Both the position numbers and the translations under genes were made by a program. Source: CAVQGZ01 sp963712175 (GTDB lineage: Bacteria; Actinomycetota; Actinomycetes; Jiangellales; Jiangellaceae). From it: a DNA stretch of 64,000 nt. How positions within the stretch are numbered: the first letter of the stretch is position 1; the number at the start of each line of letters is the position of its first letter. Below the pieces are notes generated by a model that worked only from the letters and a program-made list of their open reading frames with translations, made no database searches and was not told the origin of the DNA. The DNA is taken from contig CAVQGZ010000001.1 in the NCBI GenBank assembly GCA_963712175.1, positions 248,001 to 312,000 on the forward strand. The letters run 5' to 3'. Positions 40,701 through 48,902 of the stretch are shown here, in pieces.

Positions 40701-42539
40701 GTAGAGCGAGGCCGGCGACGTGCCGGCACGCTCGATGTCGTAGGGCCACTCGTCGTCGACGTCGAGGCCCAGGGCCGTGAGGATGGGCAGCACCTGCGTG
40801 AGCGCCAGGGTCGGGCCGGTTCGGTAGATCTTGAGCCGACGCTCGTCCGGGCCGGCGGTCGGCGGGTGGTAGAGGGCGACGGCCAGGTCGGCGGGGTCGC
40901 CCAGTGATTCCAGCATCGTCACGTCCGCGACGGCCACGCGAGGCGAGAAGTCTTCGCGATAGCCGTCGGAGAACGCCCCTCGGTAGCGACGGGACAGCGA
41001 GGCGGCCTGCTCCTCACCCACGGCCTCCACGAGGGCCTCGTCGAACTCCTCGTTCCAGTCACGGATCGCTGCCGCGATCTCGGCTTGCAGGCCCGGGAGG
41101 TCAAGGTCGGGCAGAGACTGTCCGGGGGGCATCCCGATCACGACGTGCAGCCTGGCCAGCAGGGACTCCCCCACGCGGGCCGTGTAGTCGATCGACTTGC
41201 CACCCGTGGCCTGGATCAGCACTCGCTGGACCGTGAGGCGGACGTCGGTGTTGTAGCGCTCGCGCGGCAGGTAGACCAGGCACGACAGGAACCGCCCGTA
41301 GTCGTCGGGCCTGACGAACAGCCGGAGCCGCCCACGGTCCTGCAGCCCCACCACCGAGCGGGCGACGTCGACGAGGAACTCCACCGAGGTCTGGAACAGC
41401 TCGTCGCGGGGGTAGGTCTCCAGCACGTGCAGCAGATCCTTCGCGTTGTGGCTGCCCGGCGCATAGCCGGCCTCGGCCATCACGCGACGTGCCTTCTCCC
41501 GCAGCAGGGGCACGCGAAGGACGCTCTCGTAGTAGGCCGAGGACGCCAGCAGCCCGAGGAATCGCCGCTCCCCGACAACCTCGCCGGTCTCGTCGAACAC
41601 CTTGATCCCGACGTAGTCCATGTGAGCGGCCCGGTGCACCCTCGAGCGGGCGTTCGCCTTGGTCAGCACCAGCAGGTGCTTCTCCCTGGCCTTGGCGCGC
41701 ACGGCAGGCGGCAGCTTGGCGAAGCCTGCCGAGGCAGGTCGGTCCGCGCGCAGGATTCCCAGGCCGGTGCCGGTGACCGGCCTCAGGACGTCACCACCGT
41801 CGGAGTCCTCGAGCCGGTACTCCCGGTATCCGAGAAAGGTGAAGTGGTCGTCGGCCAGCCACCGCAGCAGCTCCTCGGCGTCCACGACCTCCTGGTCCGC
41901 CACGGGCAGCTGCGAGGAGATGATGGCGTCGGCGACGTCGAGCGCCGCCCGACGCATCTTCGGGTAGTCCTCCACGCACTCGGCCACGTCGCGCAGGACG
42001 CCTGAGAGGTCGTCCTGGATGCGACGCAACGCGGCTGGGTCGGTCTCACGTCCGATCTCGACGTGGATCCACGACTCGACCCGACGGTCGGTGCCCAGCA
42101 CCGACCGGTGGGGAGGGTCGTCGTCGAGAACCTCGAGCAGGGCACCTGTCACGTCGCGGCGGACGAGGAGCACGGGGTGGATCACCTCGTGCACCGTCAC
42201 CCCGGCGGTGGTCAGGGCTGCCACCACCGAGTCCACGAGGAACGGCATGTCCTCCACGACGACCTGCACGACCGTGTGCCCCGTCGACCACCCGTGCTCG
42301 GCCACGGTGGGGGTGAAGACCCGAAGCCCGGTGGTCCCGTCGGGCCTCGAGCCCGCGAGGTCGAGGTGCGACAGCACGAGACCGGCGACGTCGTCGGCGC
42401 GCCGGGCGCGCAGGTCGTCGACCGGGGAGTCTCGCCAGTACCGGTGGGCGAGGACAAGGCTGTGCCCGCGCGCCCTTGTGACCTGCGCGTCGACCTCGTC
42501 GAGCAGCGCATCGACCCCGGTAGCCCGTGGACCGGACAT
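37704..42539 (-). CDS. gdh: NAD-dependent glutamate dehydrogenase, large (180-kDa) type
   Basis: Oxidative deamination of glutamate to 2-oxoglutarate. At 1611 residues this is the GDH-180 class. The N-terminal part has ACT-like and ACT-coupled segments (VVVEDMPFLVDSVVAALTTA; RWLADDHFTFLGYREYRLED). The catalytic domain shows GGLRWSDRREDFRTEVLGLV, KAQAVKNSVIVPVGAKGGFV, and the NAD-binding stretch VVGIGDMAGDVFGNAMLLSN, followed by the C-terminal helical domain. ATG at 42539 is taken as start; a GTG 4 codons upstream is possible, and the frame to 43142 beyond is not coding. Its stop directly abuts the ada stop on the opposite strand. Confidence 0.95.
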   Translation of the reverse strand: MSGPRATGVDALLDEVDAQVTRARGHSLVLAHRYWRDSPVDDLRARRADDVAGLVLSHLDLAGSRPDGTTGLRVFTPTVAEHGWSTGHTVVQVVVEDMPFLVDSVVAALTTAGVTVHEVIHPVLLVRRDVTGALLEVLDDDPPHRSVLGTDRRVESWIHVEIGRETDPAALRRIQDDLSGVLRDVAECVEDYPKMRRAALDVADAIISSQLPVADQEVVDAEELLRWLADDHFTFLGYREYRLEDSDGGDVLRPVTGTGLGILRADRPASAGFAKLPPAVRAKAREKHLLVLTKANARSRVHRAAHMDYVGIKVFDETGEVVGERRFLGLLASSAYYESVLRVPLLREKARRVMAEAGYAPGSHNAKDLLHVLETYPRDELFQTSVEFLVDVARSVVGLQDRGRLRLFVRPDDYGRFLSCLVYLPRERYNTDVRLTVQRVLIQATGGKSIDYTARVGESLLARLHVVIGMPPGQSLPDLDLPGLQAEIAAAIRDWNEEFDEALVEAVGEEQAASLSRRYRGAFSDGYREDFSPRVAVADVTMLESLGDPADLAVALYHPPTAGPDERRLKIYRTGPTLALTQVLPILTALGLDVDDEWPYDIERAGTSPASLYDFGLRAPAAAMIAGPEAKDRLEQTFLAVWNDAAENDNFNSLVLLGGLTWRQCAVLRAYAKYLRQIGSAFSQAYVEQTLRENPRLAGLLVQLFEARFAPAVSDRDDAVAAASSALEKALDDVTGLDQDRILRVLLSLVQATLRTNHYQTDDGVPKPYLSLKLDSAAVPGLPAPRPFSEIWVCSPQVEGVHLRFGRVARGGLRWSDRREDFRTEVLGLVKAQAVKNSVIVPVGAKGGFVTKGGADRQVAYVQLIRGLLDLTDNRVVTADGAHVRPPPDVVCWDEEDPYLVVAADKGTASMSDVANRVSIAYQYWLGDAFASGGSAGYDHKAMGITARGAWESVRRHFRALGRSVAGGPDGGLTVVGIGDMAGDVFGNAMLLSNGIELVGAFDHRHVFLDPGPDPQRSFEERRRLADLPTSSWADYSTELISNGGGVWSRTSKSIPVSPEVRDRLGLDGVGTALTPPEMIRAILRARVDLLFNGGVGTYVKASSQTHLDVGDKANDPVRVDADELRCLVVAEGGNLGLTQRARIEFARRGGRVNTDAIDNSAGVDTSDREVNIKILLDTVVAAGDLTGKQRDELLASMTDEVAALVLRDNYEQNVALDVALAQAPALLRVHQAYLAAMEAAGKLDRAVEDLPDDQALRERRAAGEGLTAPELAVLLAYTKNELVADLLEGSLPDDPELESTLRDYFPRPLIERFVDQVPQHPLRREIVASQVANRVVNDAGVTFGHRLSMETAASAEELARAHLIASAVVDRATISGDIDELDLAVPAEAQLEMRLDLRTLVERAARWFVLTRPAPLDLSREIGFLAAPVQALMASLPDLLVGRPAEQASRRVAELTEAGVPDELARVVSVLPFSAAAFNVAEIALRHDVGVAETMLVHLAAGELLDLEPLQQRITALPRDDRWQTMARAALRDELSAVHAGITEAVVTTTEPGDGHQRVATWINRDHETVARAGRLLAEVLEEEAADLPRLSVGLRAVRTLLTERAGDPD

Positions 42540-42618
42540 GTCTGTGGACACTACCGCCGCGGCGCCCCGCGCGTCGCCGATCGGGCCCGCACGTGGATGC
42601 ACGTGGCACGATCGCCCC

Positions 42619-43119
42619 GTGAAGATCGAGGCAGCAGTCGTGTTCCCCGCCGAGGCGGACGTCGTCTTCCACATGATGACCGACGAGGAGTACGTGAGCC
42701 GCAAGGCCACCCGCATGGGGGCCCTGGAGCACGACGCCTCGGTGCAGACCCTCCCCGAAGGCGGCGCGAGGATTCGTCTCGAACGCACTCTGCCTGCCGT
42801 CGTCCCCGACTTCGTCAAGCCGTTCGTCGGTGAGACCGTCGATGTCGAGCAGACGGAGGAGTGGGCGCCCCCGGAGCCAGACGGGTCCCGACGCGGAGTG
42901 CTCTCCGCACAGATCAGCCACGCTCCGGTGAAGCTGTCAGGGACGATCTCGCTCGAGCCCAACGGGGCCCACGGGTCCATCCACCGCGTCAACGTGGACG
43001 TGCGGGCCAGGGTCCCCCTCATCGGAGGGAGGATCGAGAAGGCGATCGGCGAGGTCATCCTCATGGCCGCTCGCAAGGAAGAGGAGGTCGGCGGGGAGTG
43101 GCTGGCCGAGCGGGGCTGA
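42619..43119 (+). CDS. DUF2505 family protein
   Basis: A 166-residue protein of the actinobacterial DUF2505 family, related in fold to START/polyketide cyclase-like SRPBCC proteins. Features are AAVVFPAEADVVFHMMTDEE near the N-terminus and a central VPDFVKPFVGETVDVEQTEE. No catalytic residues are established. The GTG start leaves a 79-base divergent region with the glutamate dehydrogenase. The next gene overlaps its end, so the two form an operon. Confidence 0.8.
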   Translation: MKIEAAVVFPAEADVVFHMMTDEEYVSRKATRMGALEHDASVQTLPEGGARIRLERTLPAVVPDFVKPFVGETVDVEQTEEWAPPEPDGSRRGVLSAQISHAPVKLSGTISLEPNGAHGSIHRVNVDVRARVPLIGGRIEKAIGEVILMAARKEEEVGGEWLAERG

Positions 43120-43889
43120 CCAACCCGCTGGTCGCGCTGCACGGCTTCGGCGACTCAGGTGAGTGCCTGGGCCCGTTCCTCCGGCGCCTCGGGGCACCCG
43201 ACGCCCACACGCCCGACCTCCTGGCCCACGGTGGGCGGGCCATGCCCCCGGGGCTGCCGTTCAGCCACGAGACCCTGGTCCACGACGCGTTGGCAGCCGT
43301 GCGTTCGGTCGCCGAGCGGTCGGGCCGTGCCGTCGTCCTCATGGGTCACTCCCTCGGGGCCAGTACCGCTGTCGGGGTCGCCGCGGCTGCTCCCGGGCTC
43401 GTCTCGGCCCTGGTCCTCGAAGACCCGCCGTGGCAGGTGCCCGTCCACCCCGACGGTGACAGCGACGCTGATCGCCGCGCCGAGCAGGTCAACGACCACC
43501 GACCGTGGCTGGAGGGTCTGCAGAGCACCGACCACGAGGGGCGGGTGGCCTGGCTACGGCAGAACAACCCGGGCTGGCCCCGTGACGAGCACGATCCCTG
43601 GGCCCGCGCCAAGGCCCAGGTCGACCTGGCCCTCTTCGACGCGCCCCAGCACTGGCTCCGACGCACCTGGGCTCCGGCGGTCGAGGCGGTCAGCGCGCCG
43701 GCTCTGCTCATGGTGGGCGAGCCGGGTCGTGGAGCCGCCTGTCACGCCGACGTGGCGTCGCATGTGGCCCACCTGGACTCCTGGCGGGTTCAGCGCGTGA
43801 CCGGGGCCGGTCACAACCTTCGCAGGGAGCAGCCGGACACCGTCGCCGCGATCGTGGCGGACCTGATCGGCCGGCCATCTCCTACGTGA
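43098..43889 (+). CDS. Alpha/beta hydrolase
   Basis: A 263-residue alpha/beta-hydrolase-fold enzyme. The oxyanion-side motif LVALHGFGDSGE, the nucleophile elbow VVLMGHSLGAS (Ser), a late acid region PALLMVGEPGRG and a catalytic His in VTGAGHNLRREQPD can be seen. GTG at 43098 is chosen because AGGAGG lies 10 bases upstream; a CTG at 43116, overlapping the DUF2505 stop as CTGA, is the alternative. The substrate is unknown. The gene ends convergently, overlapping the DUF6912-like gene by 8 bases. Confidence 0.85.
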   Translation: MAGRAGLTNPLVALHGFGDSGECLGPFLRRLGAPDAHTPDLLAHGGRAMPPGLPFSHETLVHDALAAVRSVAERSGRAVVLMGHSLGASTAVGVAAAAPGLVSALVLEDPPWQVPVHPDGDSDADRRAEQVNDHRPWLEGLQSTDHEGRVAWLRQNNPGWPRDEHDPWARAKAQVDLALFDAPQHWLRRTWAPAVEAVSAPALLMVGEPGRGAACHADVASHVAHLDSWRVQRVTGAGHNLRREQPDTVAAIVADLIGRPSPT

Positions 43890-44349
43890 GCAGCCCTGCC
43901 ACTTCGCTGGGGGCGTACCACTCGAGCGCCACGTCGTCGAGAGAGTCGACGGGGCCGCCATCGAGCACGGCCTGGATGCGCGCGATCGACTCGCTACCGT
44001 CGACGTGGACGGCCACGACGGCGTGCACGCCGACCTCCTCGTCGAGGACGACGGCAGCCCAGGCCAGGGCCGAGTCCTCGCTCACCGCCTCGGCCGGGAC
44101 GTCTGCCGAGACGACCACCCGCCGCGCCACCGCAGAGTCGGTGAGCATCGCGAGCGAGGCGGCTGCCGCCTGCGTGAAGGCCTGGAACTCCCACTCCTCG
44201 TCCTCGGCGTCGGGGTCATCGTCGCGAAGCGCAGCCGTGACCGCGAACGCGCCGTGTCGTGCCTGCTGCGACCCGTCGGACCACAGGGCCGCGAGGTCGT
44301 CCCAGGTCGCCGGGACGTACACCCGCACCTGGGTCGCCGGATCGGCCAT
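43882..44349 (-). CDS. DUF6912-like hypothetical protein
   Basis: A 155-residue acidic protein (VRVYVPATWDDLAALWSDGS near the start, then HGAFAVTAALRDDDPDAEDE). It resembles the small actinobacterial family annotated DUF6912; no active-site pattern is visible and no function is known. Its ATG shares one base with the patatin stop, so it is the last gene of the minus-strand run starting at 49606. Confidence 0.7.
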   Translation of the reverse strand: MADPATQVRVYVPATWDDLAALWSDGSQQARHGAFAVTAALRDDDPDAEDEEWEFQAFTQAAAASLAMLTDSAVARRVVVSADVPAEAVSEDSALAWAAVVLDEEVGVHAVVAVHVDGSESIARIQAVLDGGPVDSLDDVALEWYAPSEVAGLLT

Positions 44350-45419
44350 CAGCTCACGCTCAGGCGCTGGCTCTGCTCCACGGCGGAGTCGTCGTCGGAG
44401 TAGTTGCCAGGTTCGGACAAGGCCTCGGCGGAGGTGCGCAGCGACGTCTCCACCACGAGCGGACGGCGGGAGACGTCCATGAGATTGGCGCCCATCGCCT
44501 CCAGGTCCTGCGGGCCGGGGCCCAGGATGGTGACCTCGGTACCGGAGCGGTGAACCTTGGCGGCCTCGGTGAGGCATCGCTTGGTCACCTGCACGCGCCA
44601 GCGACGCTCGAGTCGGGTCAGCAGCGACGACGGCTGGTCGAGGGCGAAGGACACCATGGGCGCCACCACGAAGACCTCGTCGAGGCCGAGGTCGGCCAGC
44701 AGGTCGACGCTGGTCGCCGAGCACGTGCCGCCGTCGACGTAGCGACGTCCGTTGATGACGACCGGGGAGAACCACGCGGGGATGGCACAGGAGGCCATCA
44801 CCGCCTCGGCGAGGTCGGCAGGCGGTGCGCCGGGAGTGCCGAAGGCGACTCGCTCGCCCGTCTCGTAGTCCATCGTGCTGATGAAGGTCCCCGGGTGTGA
44901 CGTCCAGTCACCGGCTGGGTTGACCGCCTCGACGAGGTGGCCGACCCGGGCCAGGGAGCCCTTGCCCTCGGGCAGGAACGCCGAGAGAACGGCCGTCGGC
45001 GGCATCTGGCGCAGCCGGCCGAGGTTGCGCAGCAACCCGGTGGACCCGGGACCGAAGCTGGGCACGCCGGGCCGGCTGCCGCCCGTGGCGTTGTCGTAGT
45101 CCCACCAGTACCCGGCAAGCGGACCCTCGTCGACGGGCTCGCCGAGCTGGTGGCGACGGATCTGGTCCGGGGTCACACCCGAGGCGAGCAGGGCTGCCAT
45201 GACCGAGCCGGCCGAGGTGCCGACGATGTTGTCGCACTCACGCAGGTCGACACCGAAGGCGTCCTCGATCGCGCACATCGCCCCGACCATCCAGGCGGCG
45301 CCCAGGACCCCGCCGCCGCCGAGGACGATCCCACGGCGGGGGTGGTCGGCCGGTGCGGGTGCCACAGTGCCCAGTGTCCGTCCCTTGGCGCAGTTGGCAA
45401 GTCCTTCTTGCCCTGTCAC
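44349..45419 (-). CDS. Patatin-like phospholipase
   Basis: The 356-residue protein has the patatin Ser-Asp dyad: oxyanion loop LGGGGVLGAAW, nucleophile in IVGTSAGSVMAAL (Ser in GTSAGS) and Asp in YVDGGTCSA. Patatins hydrolyse acyl esters of phospholipids or neutral lipids. No signal peptide is seen, so it should act in the cytoplasm. The GTG at 45419 lacks a strong ribosome-binding site; a GTG at LGTVAPAPADHP is a possible later start. It lies downstream of a WS/DGAT gene. Confidence 0.88.
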   Translation of the reverse strand: MTGQEGLANCAKGRTLGTVAPAPADHPRRGIVLGGGGVLGAAWMVGAMCAIEDAFGVDLRECDNIVGTSAGSVMAALLASGVTPDQIRRHQLGEPVDEGPLAGYWWDYDNATGGSRPGVPSFGPGSTGLLRNLGRLRQMPPTAVLSAFLPEGKGSLARVGHLVEAVNPAGDWTSHPGTFISTMDYETGERVAFGTPGAPPADLAEAVMASCAIPAWFSPVVINGRRYVDGGTCSATSVDLLADLGLDEVFVVAPMVSFALDQPSSLLTRLERRWRVQVTKRCLTEAAKVHRSGTEVTILGPGPQDLEAMGANLMDVSRRPLVVETSLRTSAEALSEPGNYSDDDSAVEQSQRLSVS

Positions 45420-45445
45420 AACGTTCCGACGACTCTAACGTCCCC

Positions 45446-46885
45446 CTAGCCGGCGGCGCCGGTGGCTCGCAGACGTCCCCGACCACGACCACGTGTGCCC
45501 CGGACGGTGTCGGTCAGCAGCCCGGTCGCGTTGACGATCTCGGCCGCGAGAAGGTCGAGGTCACCGATGGCGTCGCGGTCGGCGTTCAGTCCCACGTAGA
45601 CGCCGCTGTTGTAGGAGGTGACGCCGACACCGAGCCCGTGCCCGCGGGTAAGAGGTACGACGGGGTACGAGCCGACCAGCAGGGCCCCGGCGGCGTAGAG
45701 CGGAACCTGCGGGCCCGGGACGTTGGTCACCATGAGGTTGTAGACCCGGCTCGGCGCCTCGGTCGCGGTGCGGGCCCCCAGCTCGTGCAGGGTCGGCGGG
45801 GCAAAGCCTGCGACGCCGGCGATCTCCAGGGCCGGTACCGGCTTGCCCATCTCCGGAAGGCCCCGCATCGAGTAGGCGATGCGCTGCAGGCGCACGACCG
45901 GTGAGGGCTCTCCGACCGGTAGGTCGACGACGAACGGGGCGACGTGGTTCGGCCCCTCGGCCTCGTCCGGGCCGGTGACGCTGAGGGGAGCGATGGCACG
46001 CAGGGTCGTCGACGTCCGCACGACCTCACCGCGCATCAGCAGCCAGTCGCGCAACGCGCCGGTGATGACGGCGAGCACGACATCGTTGACGGTGGTGTCG
46101 TGGTAGTCCTTCACCCGCTTGAGATCTGCCAGGTCCAGGTCGATCATGGCGAACCGGCGAGCCTTGCCGATCTCGGGGTTCAGCGGGCTCGGTGGAGCGG
46201 GGCTGGCTGCCTGGCGGACCACCTGCACCGCGCCCTCGGCTGCGGCCAGCAGCCGTTCGGCGGTGGTGCGCACCTCGGAGACCCCACCCTTGACGAGCTC
46301 GACAGCGGCCGTCGGACGGCGGACGAAGTCGGTGGCGACGCCGAGCAGGAGCTCGGCGGAGCTCGGGGAGGAGTGCGGCGCCCAGGTGTCGGGACGGCTG
46401 CTGCGCGGCTGTGGGCTGACGTCGAGCATCACCTGCGCGATGTCGATGCCGCGGTGGCCGTCGACCATCGCCAGATGGGTCTTGGACAGCACCGCCAGTC
46501 GGTCGCCCTCGAGGCCTTCGACCAGGTAGACCTCCCAGAGCGGACGGTCGCGATCGAGGCGACGGCTCATGATGCGGGCGACGAGCTCTGCGAGCTGCTC
46601 ATCGGTGCCGGGGCGAGGAAGAGCCGAGCGGCGCACGTGGTAGTTCAGGTCGAAGTCGGTGTCGTCGACCCACACCGGGTTGGCGACGTGCCCGGGTACC
46701 TGGCGCAGCCGCTGGCGGTAGCGCGGGACGAATGCGATGCGTTCGCGGATCAGGGTGAAGAGCCGGTCGTAGTCGAACCCGTCCTCGGGAGCCTGGAAGA
46801 CCTGGACCGTCCCGCTGTGCGCGGGAGTCTGGGCGCGCTCTGCGGAGAGGAAGGACACGTCGGTCGAGCTGAGCCGGTTCGGCAT
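45446..46885 (-). CDS. WS/DGAT-family O-acyltransferase with altered active-site motif
   Basis: The 479-residue protein belongs to the bacterial wax ester synthase/acyl-CoA:diacylglycerol acyltransferase family, which makes storage lipids. The N-terminus MPNRLSSTDVSFLSAE, the RPLWEVYLVEGLEGDRLAVL segment, and the C-terminal NLMVTNVPGPQVPLYAAGA (the family ND-type block as TNVPGP) are typical. The HHxxxDG motif reads HLAMVDG: the first His and the DG are kept, but the second His, considered catalytic, is Leu. Activity is therefore doubtful or altered. The ATG at 46885 has AAGGAGG upstream; the frame further upstream overlaps the HAD gene and is rejected. Confidence 0.9.
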   Translation of the reverse strand: MPNRLSSTDVSFLSAERAQTPAHSGTVQVFQAPEDGFDYDRLFTLIRERIAFVPRYRQRLRQVPGHVANPVWVDDTDFDLNYHVRRSALPRPGTDEQLAELVARIMSRRLDRDRPLWEVYLVEGLEGDRLAVLSKTHLAMVDGHRGIDIAQVMLDVSPQPRSSRPDTWAPHSSPSSAELLLGVATDFVRRPTAAVELVKGGVSEVRTTAERLLAAAEGAVQVVRQAASPAPPSPLNPEIGKARRFAMIDLDLADLKRVKDYHDTTVNDVVLAVITGALRDWLLMRGEVVRTSTTLRAIAPLSVTGPDEAEGPNHVAPFVVDLPVGEPSPVVRLQRIAYSMRGLPEMGKPVPALEIAGVAGFAPPTLHELGARTATEAPSRVYNLMVTNVPGPQVPLYAAGALLVGSYPVVPLTRGHGLGVGVTSYNSGVYVGLNADRDAIGDLDLLAAEIVNATGLLTDTVRGTRGRGRGRLRATGAAG

Positions 46886-46914
46886 GGGGCCTCCTTCGGT
46901 GTCCGAACACCCCA

Positions 46915-47589
46915 CTATCCCACGTCGGGGTTCCCGGAAAGGTCGGTGCTGAACAGCGCGCTGAGCTCGTCGGCGGTCTCCCGGTAGCTCGTGTGGTGGA
47001 TGCCCACCATCCCGACCGCCACCGCGGCGGTGACGTTGTGCGCCAGGTCGTCCACGAACACGCACTCGGCAGGCTCCAGACCCAAGCGAGAGCAGGTGTA
47101 CTCGTAGATCGCGGGCTCGGGCTTGCGCATGCCGACATCGCCGGAGATGACGACGACGTCGAACATCCCCTCCCACACCTGCGCTGGGTAGCTGTTGCCC
47201 CACGAGTTGGAGAGCAGACCTGTCCTGACCCCGGACTCGTGTGCGCGCCAGACGAGCGCGTTCATGGCCGGGGCGTGGGTGAAGTGCGAGAACATCCGAG
47301 CCAGCAGCCCGTCGGGGTCCAGCACGCGCCCGTCAGCCGGGGTGAGCTCGCGGGCGAGGAAGTGCTCGAACTCCGCCGCGGCCAGCTCCCCCCGCTCGAG
47401 CAGGTGAACCGGGTTGGCCAGCTCACGGTCGGCCTCGGACGGGCCGAGCCAGCGAGAGAAGGCCACCCGAACGCTGTCGAGGGGGATCTGCTCGGACTCC
47501 GCCCACGAGGCCAGGGCGACGCGCACGTCATTGGTCAGCACACCACCCCAGTCCACGACGAGCCCGCGCAGTGCGGTCGGGGCGCTCAC
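46915..47589 (-). CDS. HAD-superfamily hydrolase, subfamily IA
   Basis: The 224-residue phosphatase-like protein has HAD motif I as VVDWGGVLTN (nucleophile Asp; the usual second Asp is Gly, as in the DFGGVL subgroup), motif II LLSNSWGNS, motif III Lys in GMRKPEPAIYEY, and motif IV VFVDDLAHNV. Substrate unknown. The ATG overlaps the stop of the CpaE-like gene (ATGA). Confidence 0.88.
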   Translation of the reverse strand: MSAPTALRGLVVDWGGVLTNDVRVALASWAESEQIPLDSVRVAFSRWLGPSEADRELANPVHLLERGELAAAEFEHFLARELTPADGRVLDPDGLLARMFSHFTHAPAMNALVWRAHESGVRTGLLSNSWGNSYPAQVWEGMFDVVVISGDVGMRKPEPAIYEYTCSRLGLEPAECVFVDDLAHNVTAAVAVGMVGIHHTSYRETADELSALFSTDLSGNPDVG

Positions 47590-48902
47590 GTCACCGATGG
47601 TACGGACGACCGCCGGCGACGCCGACGTCGATCGCGCGACACAGCCCTCGAGCGAGGCTCCGGCATGTCCGGCAGGACGGTGGCGGCCAGGCCCGCCACG
47701 GCGGCGGCAAGTGCCGAGTCCGGCGCGACTGCTGAGAGCGACGATGCCCGGCGCAGCGCGTCGTCGGCTGCTCGAGCGTCGTCCGGAAGGACGTGGACAT
47801 CCGCGCGCGACGCCAGCCGTCCCAGCGTGTCACGGACCTGACCTGCCGGGTCTCGACCGACGACGCTCGCGCGCACCCGGTTGACGACCACGACTGGCGC
47901 CAAGGACGGCCACCGCTCACCCAGCTGGTCCAGTGCGTGGACGAGCCGGACCATGCCGACGGGGTCCGGCCGGCCGAGGACGACGACGATGTCGGCAGCG
48001 TCGATGACCGACGCGGAGACGTCCTCCGGCCCGCGGCACCCCCCGGGGCCCACGTCTCGACCCGGCAGCCCAGCAGCCAGGTCAGCCACCACGACGTCGG
48101 CGAGGCAGCGAGCGCTCGTCCACACGCTCTCAAGCCCGGACGGCCGCAGCTCCCCCCAGCGGTCGGGCCTGGTCGAACCGGTGAGAACCCGAAGTCCGTT
48201 GTCGAGGGAGAGGGCATGGGCGGCCAGCGCCTGGGCGTCGAGCCGACCCCGGGCCGCGCTGCGGCACGCTGCGGCCAGCCCGGGAGCCTCGTCGAGCACG
48301 CCGAGGGCGGTGCTCACCGCGCCTCCCGCCGCGTCGGCGTCCACGAGCATCGTCGACACTCCGGCGCGGGCCGACTCGACGGCCAGATTCACCGCGACGG
48401 TCGTTCGGCCCGGGGCGCCGTGCGGCCCCCAGACGGCGACCAGGCGACCGTCCGCGCCTCGCGACGTGGCTGCCGGCGCGATGTCGGCACCCACCGCCGG
48501 CGCATCAGTGCTGCGTTCGGCCAAGGCCCGCCCGCGAGCCAGGATGTCCTGGGCACTCACGTCGGCACCGACCACGTCGGACACGCCGAGACGCAGGGAC
48601 GACCCCGCGTGCTCGTCGTCCTCGACGAGCAGCACCGCAACCCCGTCCGAGCGCAGCTGGCTCACGTGCTCACGCTCCAGACGGGTGAGGCGGGCGCTGA
48701 CGACCGCCACCGTGATGAGACCGGCTCGCGCGACGGCCAGAAGATCGGCAACGTCGACGCATCGTCGAACCAGGTGGAGCCCCGACCTGGGTCGCTCCAG
48801 CAACGGGATCAGGGCGAGCTCCCAGTCAGCACCCGCGGATGCGACCGCCACGGGACCCGGCGGCTGCCCTGACAGGCCGTACGGGAGATCCGTGGCGCTC
48901 AT
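47586..48902 (-). CDS. CpaE/MinD-like P-loop ATPase
   Basis: The 438-residue protein has an N-terminal receiver-like region (residues 1-130, without the phospho-acceptor pattern) and a MinD/ParA-type ATPase domain (about 150-410) with WGPHGAPGRTTVAVNLAVES, in which the usual Walker-A Lys before Thr is Arg, and MLVDADAAGGAVSTALGVLD. This matches CpaE-like proteins near tad pilus genes. Here only a CpaB-like gene accompanies it; no pilin, CpaF ATPase or TadBC gene is in the window. It overlaps both neighbours by 4 bases. The C-terminus is very Arg-rich. Confidence 0.82.
   Translation of the reverse strand: MSATDLPYGLSGQPPGPVAVASAGADWELALIPLLERPRSGLHLVRRCVDVADLLAVARAGLITVAVVSARLTRLEREHVSQLRSDGVAVLLVEDDEHAGSSLRLGVSDVVGADVSAQDILARGRALAERSTDAPAVGADIAPAATSRGADGRLVAVWGPHGAPGRTTVAVNLAVESARAGVSTMLVDADAAGGAVSTALGVLDEAPGLAAACRSAARGRLDAQALAAHALSLDNGLRVLTGSTRPDRWGELRPSGLESVWTSARCLADVVVADLAAGLPGRDVGPGGCRGPEDVSASVIDAADIVVVLGRPDPVGMVRLVHALDQLGERWPSLAPVVVVNRVRASVVGRDPAGQVRDTLGRLASRADVHVLPDDARAADDALRRASSLSAVAPDSALAAAVAGLAATVLPDMPEPRSRAVSRDRRRRRRRSSVPSVT

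Noticed and set aside
38847..40907. 686-residue open frame on the plus strand opposite the glutamate dehydrogenase gene
   Set aside because: Same antisense artefact of high GC; the minus-strand gene is a clear full-length enzyme.
42540..43142. N-terminal extension of the glutamate dehydrogenase frame
   Set aside because: The extension crosses the DUF2505 gene on the other strand and shows no similarity to the enzyme family.
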